A stretch of 64,000 nucleotides of DNA from Tipula vernalis (Eukaryota > Arthropoda > Insecta > Diptera > Tipulidae): NCBI GenBank assembly GCA_958295665.1, contig OY282558.1:186970015-187034014 (forward strand). The letters are read 5' to 3'. This document shows, one piece after another, positions 44,755-56,164 of this stretch (the stretch's first letter is position 1; the number at the start of each line of letters is the position of its first letter). Position numbers and translations under genes: made by a program. Below the pieces are notes generated by a model. The model worked only from the letters and a program-made list of their open reading frames with translations, made no database searches and was not told the origin of the DNA.

Positions 44755-45322
44755 TGTAATATATGTTGGACGGATCGCATAAATATGTTGTCTGCTAGTA
44801 ATCATGCACAGTGGTAAATACAATGAAAGACACTCTCGGTATTACTTAGACATCTCTTCGATGCCTTGTCAATGGCCCATAGAAATCTCAACAACAGAAT
44901 TTTACCACGTGACATTTTTGAAACTTGGATAAATTTATGTTGGACGGGTCGCATAAATATGTTATTTGCTAGAAATCATGCACAGAGAACAATACAATGA
45001 AATGGCACACTCGGTATTACTAAGACATCTCTACGATGCCTTGTCAATGGCTCATAGAAATCTCAAGTTCTCAACTACAGAATTTTACCACGTGACATTT
45101 TTGAAACTTGGATAAATTTATGTTGGACGGGTCGCATAAATATGTTGTCTGCTAGAAATCATGCACAGAGGTCAATACAATGAAATGGCACACTCGGTAT
45201 TACTTAGACATCTCTACGATGCCTTGATCTAAATTCCAGCTACACAATTTTAGTGTAGCGGAGCATTTACACTTTTTAGCTTTTGTAAGGTTTTTTGTCA
45301 ATTTGTCATACTTCACATTAGT
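44755..45322. repeat. Right inverted arm with about three 175-183-bp units
   Basis: TGTTGGACGG recurs at 44763, 44938 and 45119. Each unit also carries CATAAATATGTT, AATCATGCACAG, CTCGGTATTACT and GACATCTCT-CGATGCC. These are the complements of left-arm words. Confidence 0.85.
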
Positions 45323-45430
45323 AGAGTTTATAGTAAATCAAAAGAGATTGGATTGGGAGAAAGATTACTTTTTAATAGGGCAACTAACCAGTAGGCGCAC
45401 GTGACAAATATTCTAGGAAAGCGATTTGTT
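45323..45430. repeat. Dispersed repeat flanking the 2-kb element
   Basis: Starting with the right 9-bp duplication, this is the continuation of the repeat also found at 36647-36735 (GGGCAACTAACCAGTAGGCG). Confidence 0.75.
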
Positions 45431-46074
45431 CTAAATTTTTTTTTTTTAAATATTTAATAGAAAATGTTTGGTTTGGAAATGTAACCAGATTGACCTTTTG
45501 TGGAAATGTAAGTTTTGAATTAATCAAAATGTCATCAAAATTACCGAAAGTTTTACTATTTTAAAAATTATAATCCTTTTATGTTTATAAATAGTCAAAT
45601 AAAGCGGATTATCAGAATATAAATGATATAGAATAAAACACAGCATTTGCTCAGATAAAAGATTTTTGTTATCACCATAATAAATTGGATTTTACTAATC
45701 TTATAAGAAAAAAATGTTTTTGTTTTATTTTTGTAAATATTTAAATCTCTGTTTTATAATTGTAACAGATGAGATATCTAATTAACACTAATATTCAGTA
45801 CTAACAATATTCTTTGACTTTTACAAATGTTGAAGCAAATAGGAGTAAGGTTAGAGTTCAGGTCTGCCGCTACAAAACATCCTAACAATAACTTTGGAGC
45901 ACAATCTGAGAACGCACATCTGAGGTAGTCGCCTAAAGTATGCCGGAAATCTTTAGAATCTGTAGTAAAACAGAATACATGACCGATAATAGTCTTGCTT
46001 TATTGTGTAATGGGTTCTAAAAGTAAACATGCAGTCTGTCAAAAAAGTACAATAACCATCGATACAGTTTTTTA
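45431..46074. other. Gene-free stretch
   Basis: AT-rich DNA. No gene or repeat is recognised. Confidence 0.5.
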
Positions 46075-46330
46075 TTATATGGCTTGAATGGAGTTAAAAC
46101 GGGTTCCACAGAGTAACAATTTGAGTCTGGGAAACAGGAAAAAGTTTCTTGGTCCTAAATCAGGCGAATGTAGTACCTCGGTGTGATAGCGTGTTATCGT
46201 CGTGTAAAATTTACGAATTTTTTCCCCATAATTCCTTTCACTTTTAACGCATGAGCGCAAGAAATTTCGGTTGCAACACAAAATTTAAGGCAAACTCTTT
46301 GTTCAATAATTTCGTTCATCGTAAAAGCCG
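46075..46330 (-). pseudogene. Internally deleted mariner transposase
   Basis: On the reverse strand the reading starts NEIIEQRVCLKFCVATEIS, like the N-terminus of mariner transposases (IEQR-.-IKFC). After about 40 codons it jumps, in another frame, to HSPDLGPRNFFLFPRLK and GTRFNSI, the C-terminal block around the last catalytic Asp, where the family usually has SPDLAP-DFFLFP-LK. The catalytic middle is deleted, as in many non-autonomous mariners. The Foldback-like element lies about 70 bp upstream of its start. Confidence 0.75.
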
Positions 46331-46405
46331 CTGTGCACTAATGTGGTCGACGGACTTAGCCAACTGCTTGACAGATCGCGCTCGAAGTTGGCATTATAAT
46401 GAAAG

Positions 46406-46947
46406 GAATAGGGCCGAAAGGCCGAATGTCGGAAGGTCGAATGTCGGAAGGCCGAATGTCGACAGGTCGAACGCCGAAAAGCCGACAGGGCGAATATCGA
46501 AAAGCCGAATTTCGAAAGGCCGAATGTGTCCAAAGGCTGAATAGGTCGACAGGCCGAATGTCGAAAGACTGTTTGTGTCGAAATTGATTTTAATTTTTCA
46601 TCTTTTTATGAATGAAAATTTTCAGCATTTATATTCTAATGAAAACCAAAATTTTAATTTTTATCAAATTTTTTGTATAAAAATGTTTAATAGTAAATCG
46701 CTTTAATTATTAAAATCTTCTTACGTATTTTTTTCATATAATTAAAAATTAATTAATAATACATTCGGCCTTAAGACATTCGACCTTAATACATTCGGCC
46801 TTAAGACATTCGACCTTGAGATATTCGGCCTTTCAGTACTTTCAACCCAATTGCCCATTAGATATTCGGCCGTCGGATCCATTTGACCTTTCAGTGTTCG
46901 CCCTTTCGATATTCGGCCTTCCGACATTCGGCCTTTCAACATCGAAC
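46406..46947. mobile_element. Foldback-like element built of inverted minisatellite arms
   Basis: The left arm (about 46410-46575) is a tandem array of about 16-bp units, GGCCGAATGTCGAAA with variants. The right arm (about 46758-46947) has the complementary units, CATTCGGCCTT and GACATTCGACCTT. A 180-bp AT-rich spacer lies between. ATAATGAAAG is directly repeated at both borders (46396-46405 and 46948-46957), consistent with the 9-bp duplications of Drosophila Foldback elements, whose long inverted repeats are also made of short tandem units. No transposase is present. Short ORFs across the arms are products of the repeat. Confidence 0.8.
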
Positions 46948-46957
46948 ATAATGAAAG

Positions 46958-48156
46958 ACAGTCGTAACAATATAGGAAAACAAATTTAAATCCCTTCAGC
47001 GCGGGCATTTTAAATTAACAATTCCCGGTACTGTTTTGACAGTATGTATACCAGCGCAGAGTACACGGATGTTTCCTTTGAGGGTCGTGCTTCCTACACA
47101 GTGTTATACAGTAAACGGAAAAGTAAAGGCATTTAATTTTTTGCAGACCAAAATGGAAATCAGGACTGATGGGATTATTTTTGGCAAAGCAGCGCAATGA
47201 AGGAGGAAATTGTGGAAGTCAGAGCGCATTTTGTTTGTGGACTATTTACCATTCAAAGCAAGACTTAACTGAAAGAAGCTAATTAACGCGCTTACAATAA
47301 AGCAAGTGCTAATATACAGTTACATTCAAAATTCTATTTAATGCTTCTTCCATCAATAAAAGCTGCTGCAGATCAGCATTTATTTCAAGTATTTCATCAA
47401 GTACAAGCCTGACTAGGAAATGTTTAACTTAACATAGATTGGGAATGGAAATCTGTCAAGAACAACTTCTGCTTAACCAAATTTCATGCAATTGTCGAAC
47501 GAAGTTTACTGCAAGGTGCGAATTCAAGCGATTAGGTATGTTATGTTCGACTACGTGCGAAAAATGCCCGGGCATATATTTCTCCTGAAAGGTATACAGC
47601 AAAATTTTGCGAAATAGCTCAAATGACGTGAAGTCCTACTAACCATTCCATAATAACAGTTAAAATGGGCTATATAAATTAAAATACGTTCAACTTTTAC
47701 CACAAAGTCGACCAAGTAAACGGAGCTATTTTCTATTTTCCAGAACAACTGATTGTAAGGTTTGTTCAACACTAGAGGTGGGGATGTTTCCAAAAACACT
47801 ACTATCAACTATTTCTATAATTCTGTAAAATTTCGTTTCTCTTGGAATTATTTGGTACTTTTGCAGAAACTTACTGAAATAGAAGTCCTTTTAAATAGTC
47901 ATAAATCAACACCTCGTTAAAATTAAAACTAGATCGAACCTTTCGTAAATGAAAAAGATGCTACTCGAGGGTTTTTTTTTTTTGTGAATGAAATGGATTT
48001 TTTTTTTGGATACCGTTTGGCAGATAGCAAGGAAAAACAAAAAAAAATCGAACGATAGGCAAGAGGTGGTTGATAACTGATATTCATGGAATAATCATCG
48101 CTACATCGCAAAATAATAACGAAATGTAGACTAGTGAAACACAAACAAAAAAAGAA
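46958..48156. other. Gene-free stretch
   Basis: About 1.2 kb without recognisable coding motifs. Nothing specific is seen. Confidence 0.45.
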
Positions 48157-48463
48157 AATCTAAAGTGATGAAATTTAGTATTTAAAGAATTTATAGTATT
48201 TTTTTTTATTGAGAATCATGAGTATTATAAAAAATAAAAACGTTAACAGTGCAAACACAAATCCAAAATTGGATTAGTGAATTTTGTAAAAGTTGAAATT
48301 TTATAAATTAAAACCAATAAACTGTGATCTAGATTAAATATTAAAAAAAGGAAATCTAAAGTGATCGAATTTGCATTTAAAGAATTTATAATATTTCTTT
48401 ATTGAGAATCATTAATTATAAGAACAAAAACGTTTACAGTGCAAATACAAATCCAAAATTAGA
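48157..48463. repeat. Tandem duplication of about 190-bp unit
   Basis: AAATCTAAAGTGAT, TTTAAAGAATTTAT, TTTATTGAGAATCAT, CAGTGCAAA and ACAAATCCAAAATT occur in the same order in 48157-48270 and 48351-48463. Confidence 0.75.
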
Positions 48464-49185
48464 GCTTATGGTGTATAGGCCGAACAAAAAGTGAAATTTA
48501 TGATCTTGGTGAATGATACGCTAGTATTGACGGAGTGTCATGCACATGGCGAGTTTGAACTTGCGGTGGTTGGAGTAAATGAACGTGTTTGTGCAGAACC
48601 ATCTAGATCGTGGTGGTGCAGTTTGGCGAGAGTACAGTTGTGGAATTGGCTGTTGAATTGCGGGATTTTGCGGCATCGCGCGGTATAGACGGCGCCTCAT
48701 GGAGTGATTTTTTTTTATGGATCGTTTGTTTCGTTTTGTATATTAGTATTTAATTATATATTTTCTTTACTTTATATTTATTTATTTGGATATTTGAGTG
48801 TTCAAGGTCGAATGGAAGCGCTTTCATCAGTCCTTCGGTTACGCAGGGAGCATCGTAAGTAGGGTGATAATTTATTTTTTTTTTTGGATTTACTGTGTTA
48901 AAAAAATCCAACTATTAATTAACGGTTAAATATTCTAAATGTTAGGTTCAATACAAGTAATTGCTTAATTTTTGTCTTATATTTGTATCTATTTATAATT
49001 TTTATCATATTTTTTTTTTGTTTATATCCAAATAAACCACCAATTTTTTTTGTATTTGTTTAAATTTAATTTTTTTTTATTGTTATTTAAAAACTAATAT
49101 TTAACATGAGTGAGTGAGCGGAAGCTGAAACTATGGAGTGTTTGAGTGAGGTAAGACGACAGTGAGGGTATTTCTTCCAACTTTG
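48464..49185. other. Gene-free stretch
   Basis: A small, less AT-rich island lies at 48500-48690; its 65-codon frame has no known motif. The rest is T-rich DNA. Confidence 0.4.
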
Positions 49186-49252
49186 CCATTTGTTGTGCTT
49201 TAAGCTAAGGTACAGGCCCACGACCAACGTACCTCTAACCGACTGAGCCATG
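49186..49252 (-). other. Degenerate tRNA-derived sequence
   Basis: On the reverse strand ATGGCTCAGTCGGTTAGAGG matches a pol III A box (D-arm) well, and GGTCGTGGGCCTGTACC stands where the B box would be but lacks GGTTCGA. No acceptor stem can be formed. It is a tRNA pseudogene or SINE head. Confidence 0.5.
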
Positions 49253-50904
49253 GCGAAAATGGCGTACTTTAGTAGCACAACCACCTTGTTTTTTATTATT
49301 ATTATATTTTTTTTGCTAACGGTGACTACACTATTTCCAAGAGTGGTCTCGTTACAAGTTTTCCATTTTTGCACATCAAGAACGTATTTCCCAGTCATAC
49401 GTCCGACAGCCATTGTCTCACAGATAGAAAAGCATTTATTTGATAAGGAATAATTAAATAATTTACCATTATGAATTCTTAATAATTTCTATACCAATAA
49501 TTTCATTAAATAAAGTTCAACGTAAAATTTAACTGTATATAGGGTATATTTCATATTCAATTAGTGTAATAGTTTTTACCATCCAACATTTTATTAATTG
49601 GAGCTCTTTTATTTTTTTCAACATAAAAAAATTTAATTTACAAAGTAATTGCTCGAAGGAATGAATGTACGAGTAGAGTAGATAGAAATTGTATATATGT
49701 AGTTTTATACTTACATAATTAAAACATATTTTATTTGAGCTATGATTTATACGTCCTCTACTTGAGTTTTGAAAGAAATATTAACTTACAATAAGAAGAA
49801 CGGTATCCAAAGCAGAAAATGAACAATTTCATGTTGTAGTTCGGTTAATTAATAAATTTGTTTTCAAACTTTTAAATTTAATCTTTTACTCATCAGAATT
49901 ACTCTTCCAAGGGAAAATGTTCATAATTCTACTTTATTAGGACTATGGGAGTAGGTTTTTAGTTTTAGTTTTCTCCCAAGAGTAACGAAGTTATATTGGG
50001 TAAGTATTGCAATCGCAAAAAAATTGTATTCTAGATTTTCACATTTCTCGACGAATTAGGTTACCAGCAGCCTGATCCTCTAAAAAATAAGATAATGTGT
50101 AAATAGGAAAAAGTGTTAAGCTTTACACGTCCAAAGTTTACAAATAAATTTATCTTATTTGACTAAAATCGCATTCTGCAAACAAATTATATTCCGCCGT
50201 AAACTTTATCACTGAACAATTCAGCACAAGCGTCAATTTTGTATTTATTACATCTATTTTACAAATTTGTGTATTTGTGTAATCGGTTTCATCGATTTGT
50301 TTACCATTTGTTGAATAAATGTGGAAATTTGGAGATGAAACTTGTAGATAGTAAATTATTGGCTAATTTCTCTGTAGCAAATGAGACGGAGATCAGATAA
50401 CCTTTTCACAACCATTTCTAAAGTAATATCCCTCCCGTTAACTTTCCTCCAGCCTGATTTTTTTCAAAAAAATAAGATAAGATATATGTAAATGGGTAAA
50501 GCGACCGTTTACACATTATCTCAATATTTTCCGATTCTCTAGTATAAGTTGTAAATATTCAAGTAAAATTTCCGTCAAAATTTACCCCGATTTTTAATCT
50601 TGAGAATAGTATTTTGTGTGTGTACGTTTTTGAGTTCGTTAAACTAATAAAATTAAATTTAAAATTAATTCAGTCTAAGACTGTGCCCGAAACCTGTGAT
50701 AAATATTTTTTAGTACAAATTTATGACATTGGATTCAATGATCATCAAAGCAATTGGATATGAATTTGAATTCAATTAATTTAATTTTTCGGTTTTACTG
50801 TAATGAATTAATAAAAAATAAAACAATTTTTGTTTTCATTTTTAAAATAAATATTTCTTAATGGTTTATGAAAGTTACATAAAATGAAACAATTGTAAAT
50901 AGTG
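49253..50904. other. Gene-free AT-rich region
   Basis: Long AT-rich stretch. CAGCCTGAT with AAAAAATAAGATAA and TGTAAATRGG words occurs twice (about 50070 and 50452), a possible old duplication. No gene is seen. Confidence 0.45.
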
Positions 50905-51435
50905 TTTTGCAAGATTTCTTGATGGCAATTTTAGTCTTGAGGATGATCCACGTCCAGGTGCAGTAAAAAATTTCAGAACGAAGTACTTAAAGTTTTACTG
51001 GATGAAAATCCGTGTCAAACTGAAAAATTTGCAGAGTTAGGAGCTACTCACCAAGCAATATCACTTCAATTGCATGCAATGGGAAAGATACAAAAGGAAG
51101 GAAAATGGGTTCCTCATAAATAGACCGAAGAAAACAAAAACCAAAGAGTTGACATCTACATGAATTTACTTTCTCGGTACAAAAGAAAGAACTTTTTGTA
51201 CAAAATCATTACGGGTGGAGAAAAGTGCAGAAGAGCAGGCTTGACCCAGGCCAGCCATCAAAAGCAGTTGTACTAATGAATATTCATGCCAAGAAAGTGT
51301 TACTGTAGGTCTGGTGGGATTGGAAAGAAGTCATTTATTAAGAGCTTCTAAAACCTGGTCAAACTGTTACAGCTGAACGTTACCAGGCTCAATTGACTGA
51401 ATTAAGTGATGCTCTGGAGAAAAAAGACCATTAAC
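50905..51435 (+). pseudogene. Mariner transposase remnant
   Basis: Forward readings show FLDGNFSLEDDPRPGA, then VLLDENPCQTEKFAELGAT and QAISLQLHAMGKIQKEGKWVP. Further on come KRKNFLYKIITGGEKC (first catalytic Asp region, with TGDEKW expected), a KVLL...WWD-like block and a LKPGQTVTAERY-like block. The order fits a mariner of about 345 residues, covering roughly residues 60-230. Many stops and frameshifts are present. It stops shortly before the BEL 5' LTR. Confidence 0.8.
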
Positions 51436-51486
51436 GGGCCAACGATGGCGGAAGGTGATATTACTGAATAACCAACTCACTCATTA

Positions 51487-51883
51487 TGTCTAATATCCAG
51501 AATTTATTTATGAATTTGGATCTAAAAACAAATAATAATAGTTATTATTGTTGATAATTTGATTGCAGCAGCTTTCAAATGTCAAATGTCTGTAAATGTC
51601 AAATTTAGATCGATCAAGTAGTCATCTTTTTTTGTAACACTGTTAATTAAGGTTAGTTAAGTAGATTTTTTGTAAATTTAGTAAAAATAAAAAGGACAAG
51701 GGGGTCTGTAAAAAATCGTCGAAGAGAAAGTCAAAAAATAGTGTTTACCTTGCCCACCATATTGGCCAACTGTACCTAGTGCGATTATTATCGGATTAAA
51801 TAGAAAAATATTACAACACAATTATTTGATTATAACGAAGTGCAAAAACAAAATACAGTCCACTTGCCCACGAAATTTATACA
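51487..51883 (+). repeat. BEL 5' LTR
   Basis: 397 bp. Compared with the 3' LTR it lacks about 120 bp in the middle (after TAGATTTTTTGTAA). Confidence 0.85.
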
Positions 51884-51963
51884 TGATCGTTCGAGCCGGC
51901 TCCACCGCCATTTTCAAAGATTACTAAATCAAACACGTGTTGTGAGATAAGGTCTTGGTAGTT

Positions 51964-53094
51964 ATGGCACAGTCATTGGAATTGCTAACGCGAAGAAGAT
52001 CGAGCATTAAAGGCAGCTTTACAAAGTTGAAGGCGTATGTTGGTAATTTGTCAACCACCACGGCAAAATTAGACGAAGTGCGAATCCGGTTAAAACACAC
52101 CGAACAGCTATTCCAATAATTTATCGACGTCGAGGACAAAATCTTCGCACTCAAAGAAACAAGACCAGTCGCAATATGATGCCATTGAGCAGGTGTACTA
52201 CGAGTTAGTCGCGGGATTAAATGAATGGGAAAATAAAGTATTATATTGGAGTAATAGATACACAGATGAATGATACCGTGAGTGGCGTGCGGATGGTAGC
52301 ACCAGAAGTGAAACTTCCAGGACTACGGGTGCCCAAATTTAATAGACATTACACCGAATGGCAAACTTTTTACCAGTTATTTACCACTACCATTCATAAC
52401 AGCGCCAACCTATATCTAGTGCAAAAATTCCAATTTTTGTTAAACTCGCTTGGAGAGGAACCGGCACGTTTAATCTGCCACATGGACATAACCAAGCGAA
52501 CTACATTCTGGCGTTAAATAAATTAAAGGAGCGATACGATCGCAAACGCCATATTGTGAATAAATGTATTCAAATGTTTTTGAAGCAACTGTGTATTCCG
52601 AAACCAAGCGCTCAAAGTTTGAGAAATATGTACGATGTGTCGGACGAAGTGATACGTGCTTTGCAAGGTTTAGGAAGTGAAGCCAAAGGACGTGACGTGT
52701 GGCTACTATACCTTCTCGTCACAAAAATTGATGAGACTACTCGGACATTATGGATGCAACATTCGAGCGGATGCTTTAGAATACCAATCTAAAGCAGAAG
52801 AGCAGCCTAGGGTACCAAAGATCAACGCAGGGGTTAAATCACACAACATTAAATCGTTACTTACTTTAGCAACTAGCTGTCCTATATGTAACATCAATAA
52901 CCATCAAATGTTTCAATGCCAGCTCTTTCGAAAAATGAAAATTCCGAAACGCAGAGACGTAATTAAATCATCAAACCGGTGTTACAATTGCTTGGGTTCT
53001 GGCCATACAGTACGAGAATGCCGATCACGGCGAAGCTGTCAACTTTGCCGACGTCGGCATCATTCATTTATTCATCAGGGAGATCAAGATGCAT
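51964..53094 (+). pseudogene. BEL Gag
   Basis: The ATG at 51964 opens a helical N-terminus (LELLTRRRSSIKGSFTKLK), interrupted by a stop near 52117. Further frames contain KLPGLRVPKFN and WQTFYQLFTTTIHN, the conserved core of BEL Gags (the DUF1759 region). The C-terminal frame (52677-53096) has CPICNINNHQMFQC and a CCHC knuckle, CYNCLGSGHTVREC, then CQLCRRRHHSFIH. These zinc boxes bind element RNA. At least three frameshifts or stops split the gene. Confidence 0.85.
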
Positions 53095-53239
53095 AAAGTT
53101 ACAATGAAACTACTGAATCAACCACAACGAACCAACCAAACACGCGGAGTCAACGCAATGAAGATACAACCGAGCGAAACAAGCAAGTACATGTAAAATC
53201 AACTACCATAGACACGCCAGCTGTCTCATTACAATTAGT

Positions 53240-53760
53240 AATGTCAACGAATTGCTCCGAACCACCATCCACAATATCAGTGTTGCCGACTGCATTGCTA
53301 AAGATACAGAATAGTACTGGGCTACTCTGTGGCAGAATCCTCGTTCATATCGGAACACTGCGTCCAAAAATTAGGTTTAAGTCGAAAGGAAGCAACCATG
53401 GCAGTATTGGGTTTGGGTGGTCAACGAGTGGGTAGAACTAGAGGGAGAACGCAATTCCAATTAAAACCACACTTTCCGTCGGAGTTTATGCTATCCATTC
53501 AAGCGTACATAGCACCAACCATAACTAATATTAGACCACCATGCGTATTGAATCATGAGGTACTCGATAAATTAAAAAATGAAATGTGTGCAGATCCAAG
53601 TCCAAGCAATAGCAAAAGAGTGGATGTGTTAACTGGGGTTGACCATTTTTGGTCATTGTTATTAGAAGGACAACTACGCTCCGAGAATAAAATCATTGCA
53701 CAAAACAGCAACTTAGGCTGGATTGTGACGGGTACAGCGAACAACAATCAAGTGAAATCT
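53240..53760 (+). pseudogene. BEL aspartic protease region
   Basis: VLPTALLKIQNSTG is followed, after a frame change, by VAESSFISEHCVQKLGLSR, the protease core of BEL elements, in which D-S/T-x-A/S-E-S-S-F-I is expected. Here the position of the catalytic Asp reads GYSVAESS, so it appears mutated or lost in the frameshift. The downstream linker ends ..NSNLGWIVTG, which leads into RT. Confidence 0.75.
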
Positions 53761-54796
53761 GTAATGTCAATCACGATCGAAGACAGGATAGACAAAACAC
53801 TATCAAAGTTCTGGAAAACAGAAAAAATATTCTCACACGAGAATAATATCGAGCATAAGATGTGTGAACAACATTACTTATCCGGGTATACTAGAGAATC
53901 TGATGGTCGATATACTGAGAAATTACCGTTTGTTGAGGCTCATGTACCATTGGGAGAATCATATTCAATTGCCAAAACCCGCCTTCTCGCGATGAGATCC
54001 ACAGTTTCAAGAGTTATACAAGTCATTCATGAGAGAATATATAGAGCTCCAACATATGTTGTTAATCAAGAATCCGGGATCAGAATTTGCGGTCTACCTT
54101 CCGCACCACGGCATAGTTAAAGAAACTAGTGTCACAACCAAACTGAGGGTTGTCTTCGATGTGTCGGCTCGAACATCTTCTGGAGTATCGTTAAATAATA
54201 CCTTAATGATCGAACCAACCATACAAAATACTTTATATCATATCCTAATAAAGTTCCGCAAACACCGCATAGTATTCGGAGCAGACCGTGAATACCAAAG
54301 TGATCGTAAATACCAACAAATACTATGGACAGAGAATGAAGAAGATCCCATCGATATCTACGAACTAAACACCGTAACATAAAGTATGGCTCCGTCATCA
54401 TATTTAGCTACCCACACTCTTCAAATGATTGCTGATAAAAATGAACACATTTCCCCAAAGGCCACACGAACGATAAAGGAAGATATGTATGTGGATGACC
54501 TGTTGAGTGGTGCTGATAGCGTGGAAGATGCGATGCGAACTTGTCGCGGGATTGTGGATCTGCTAACCCATGCTGGGATGAATCTGAGGAAATGGAGTTC
54601 TAATTCAACAGAATTACTAACCAAATTCAATGAAAACGTACGGTCTGAAACATCCATTAGCTTCAATCAACCCGAGTGTAGCACACAAATATTGGGGTTG
54701 AAGTGGAAACCGAAAGCTGACCATTTTACGTACCAAATTAATCTTGATGCGACACCAACCTTCACCAAACGCAGAGTATTATCAGAGTTTAGCTAA
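53761..54796 (+). pseudogene. BEL reverse transcriptase
   Basis: The N-terminal part has KLPFVEAHVPLGESY. After a shift come FAVYLPHHGIVKE and TTKLRVVFDVSA, then HRIVFGAD. The block that should hold the first catalytic Asp (AD-x-x-K-M-Y-x-Q) is deleted between FGAD and DRKYQQILW. A TAA at 54380-54382 is followed in frame by SSYLATHTLQ and MYVDDLLSGA, the YxDD catalytic box, then GMNLRKWSSN and LGLKWKP. Confidence 0.85.
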
Positions 54797-54799
54797 ATC

Positions 54800-56163
54800 T
54801 TCGATTCCGGCCTGTTATCTCCTTTCATCGTGAAGTTCAAGATGATGTTTCAAGAAATGTGGATGCTAAAGTTGTCGTGGGATGAACCAATGCAACCAGA
54901 AGCACGTACAAGGTGGTCGAAGTTACGTGGCGAAGTTCCCCAATTGCAATCAATAACAATACCTCGATGGTTAGGGCAGATCAATGATAAAAGCCTCCTG
55001 CATGGTTTTTCAGATGCCAGCGAGGAGGCTTATGCTGCTGCCGTATATTTGGTAACCGAGGTTAATGGGATCAGGGCGCACCAAAGGTGGCTCCAGTTCA
55101 ACCCGTATCAGTACCAAAATTAGAACTGTGTGGTGCCTTATTGGTAGCTGAGCTAATGCGGCACGTAGGTCGCATTCTAGAAATTCCAGATGATCAAATG
55201 TATGCGTGGACAGATTCTCGCATAGTCCTCGATTGGCTGTCCGATGTTCCACAAAGATGGAAGGTGTATGTGGCTAATCGCACCAGTAAAATCCTGAAAC
55301 TATTACCGCGTGAACGTTGGTTCCATGTACCATCAGCTAGCAATTCAGCGGACTGTGCGACTCGGGGTTTATCACCGCACGAATTACAACAGCATCGATT
55401 GTGGTGGTATGGTCCAGATTTTTTATTATCATCACCAGAACATTGGTCTAAAATCGACAGGCGACACAAAATTGATTCAATGGAAGTTCGAAAGCAGATA
55501 GTAACAATGATGTGTCAACAAAACGTAGAAGAAAAATTCATCTACGAATTGCAAGAACGGTACTCGAGCTTCAGCAAATTTATTATGACATTTGCATATG
55601 ATTGCCGCGCGATCAACATTTGGACCAAGAAATCAGCAGCAAGAGCCAAAGAGTTACTTACCAAGAAGGAGATATCGGAAACTACTGAAAGGGTCATTAA
55701 AGTGATGCAACACAAATATTTCAGCGTTGAGATTCAGAGACTAGCTACCGATCAACTTATACCTAACGGAAGTCAATTAACAACACTCGATCCAATCGTT
55801 GATGAAGCTGGAATATTAAAGGTTGGAGGGAGAATTGAAAATGCACTAATACATATTGACCAGAAACATCCAATTATATTACCATCACATGATCCAATTG
55901 TAACAAAGTTAATGGTTGAAATGCACATTAAAACTTTCATTGTGGACCATCATTCTTGTTGCATACGATACGTCATAGGTACTGGATAATTGGTGTCAGA
56001 AAAATCATTCAGGGTATATTACGAAAATGTGTGCCATGTATTAAGCAGAAGCCAAAATTAATTCAGCAAAAAATGGGTGAATTGCCTCGGGAAAGAATTG
56101 AACTTGTAAAGCCGTTTCAACGAACAGGGGTAGATTTCTTTGGACCACTACAAACCTATTTAA
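54800..56163 (+). pseudogene. BEL RNase H and integrase N-terminal half
   Basis: The RNase H-like part has HGFSDASEEAYAAAVYL and KLELCGALLVAEL, YAWTDSRIVLDWL and a Trp-rich end (RWFHVPSASNSADCATRG). The integrase zinc-binding region follows with DPIVTKLMVEMH and CVPCIKQK. Then comes RTGVDFFGPL with the first catalytic Asp of the DDE core, after which the sequence leaves the integrase. Frameshifts lie near 55100 and 55960. Confidence 0.85.
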
Positions 56164-56164
56164 T

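Larger units (their letters stand above)
43335..45322 (-). mobile_element. 2-kb terminal-inverted-repeat element with 9-bp duplication
   Basis: The ends are GGCAGTGTGAAGTTTC at the left and the complement of ACTAATGTGAAGTATG at the right, followed in both by GACAAATTGACAAAAAA and CAGCTAAAAAGTGTAAA-like blocks. The 9-mer AGAGTTTAT flanks it (43326-43334 and 45323-45331), and a contiguous empty paralogue exists at 36.6 kb. The arms hold sub-repeats of about 175-183 bp, one to two units at the left and about three at the right. One protein remnant lies on the reverse strand. A 9-bp duplication is usual for Mutator-like and Foldback elements; the superfamily is open. Confidence 0.8.

Noticed and set aside
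46251..46587. Overlapping ORFs of 62-97 codons on both strands
   Set aside because: They run through the 16-bp minisatellite arm of the Foldback-like element and translate to repetitive peptides in several frames; explained by the repeat.
48491..48688. 65-codon ORF in a locally less AT-rich island
   Set aside because: No signal peptide, domain or repeat support; not enough to call a gene.
51884..51905. tRNA primer site after the BEL 5' LTR (TGATCGTTCGAGCC...)
   Set aside because: It does not begin with TGG and I cannot match it to a tRNA 3' end, so no primer site is annotated.
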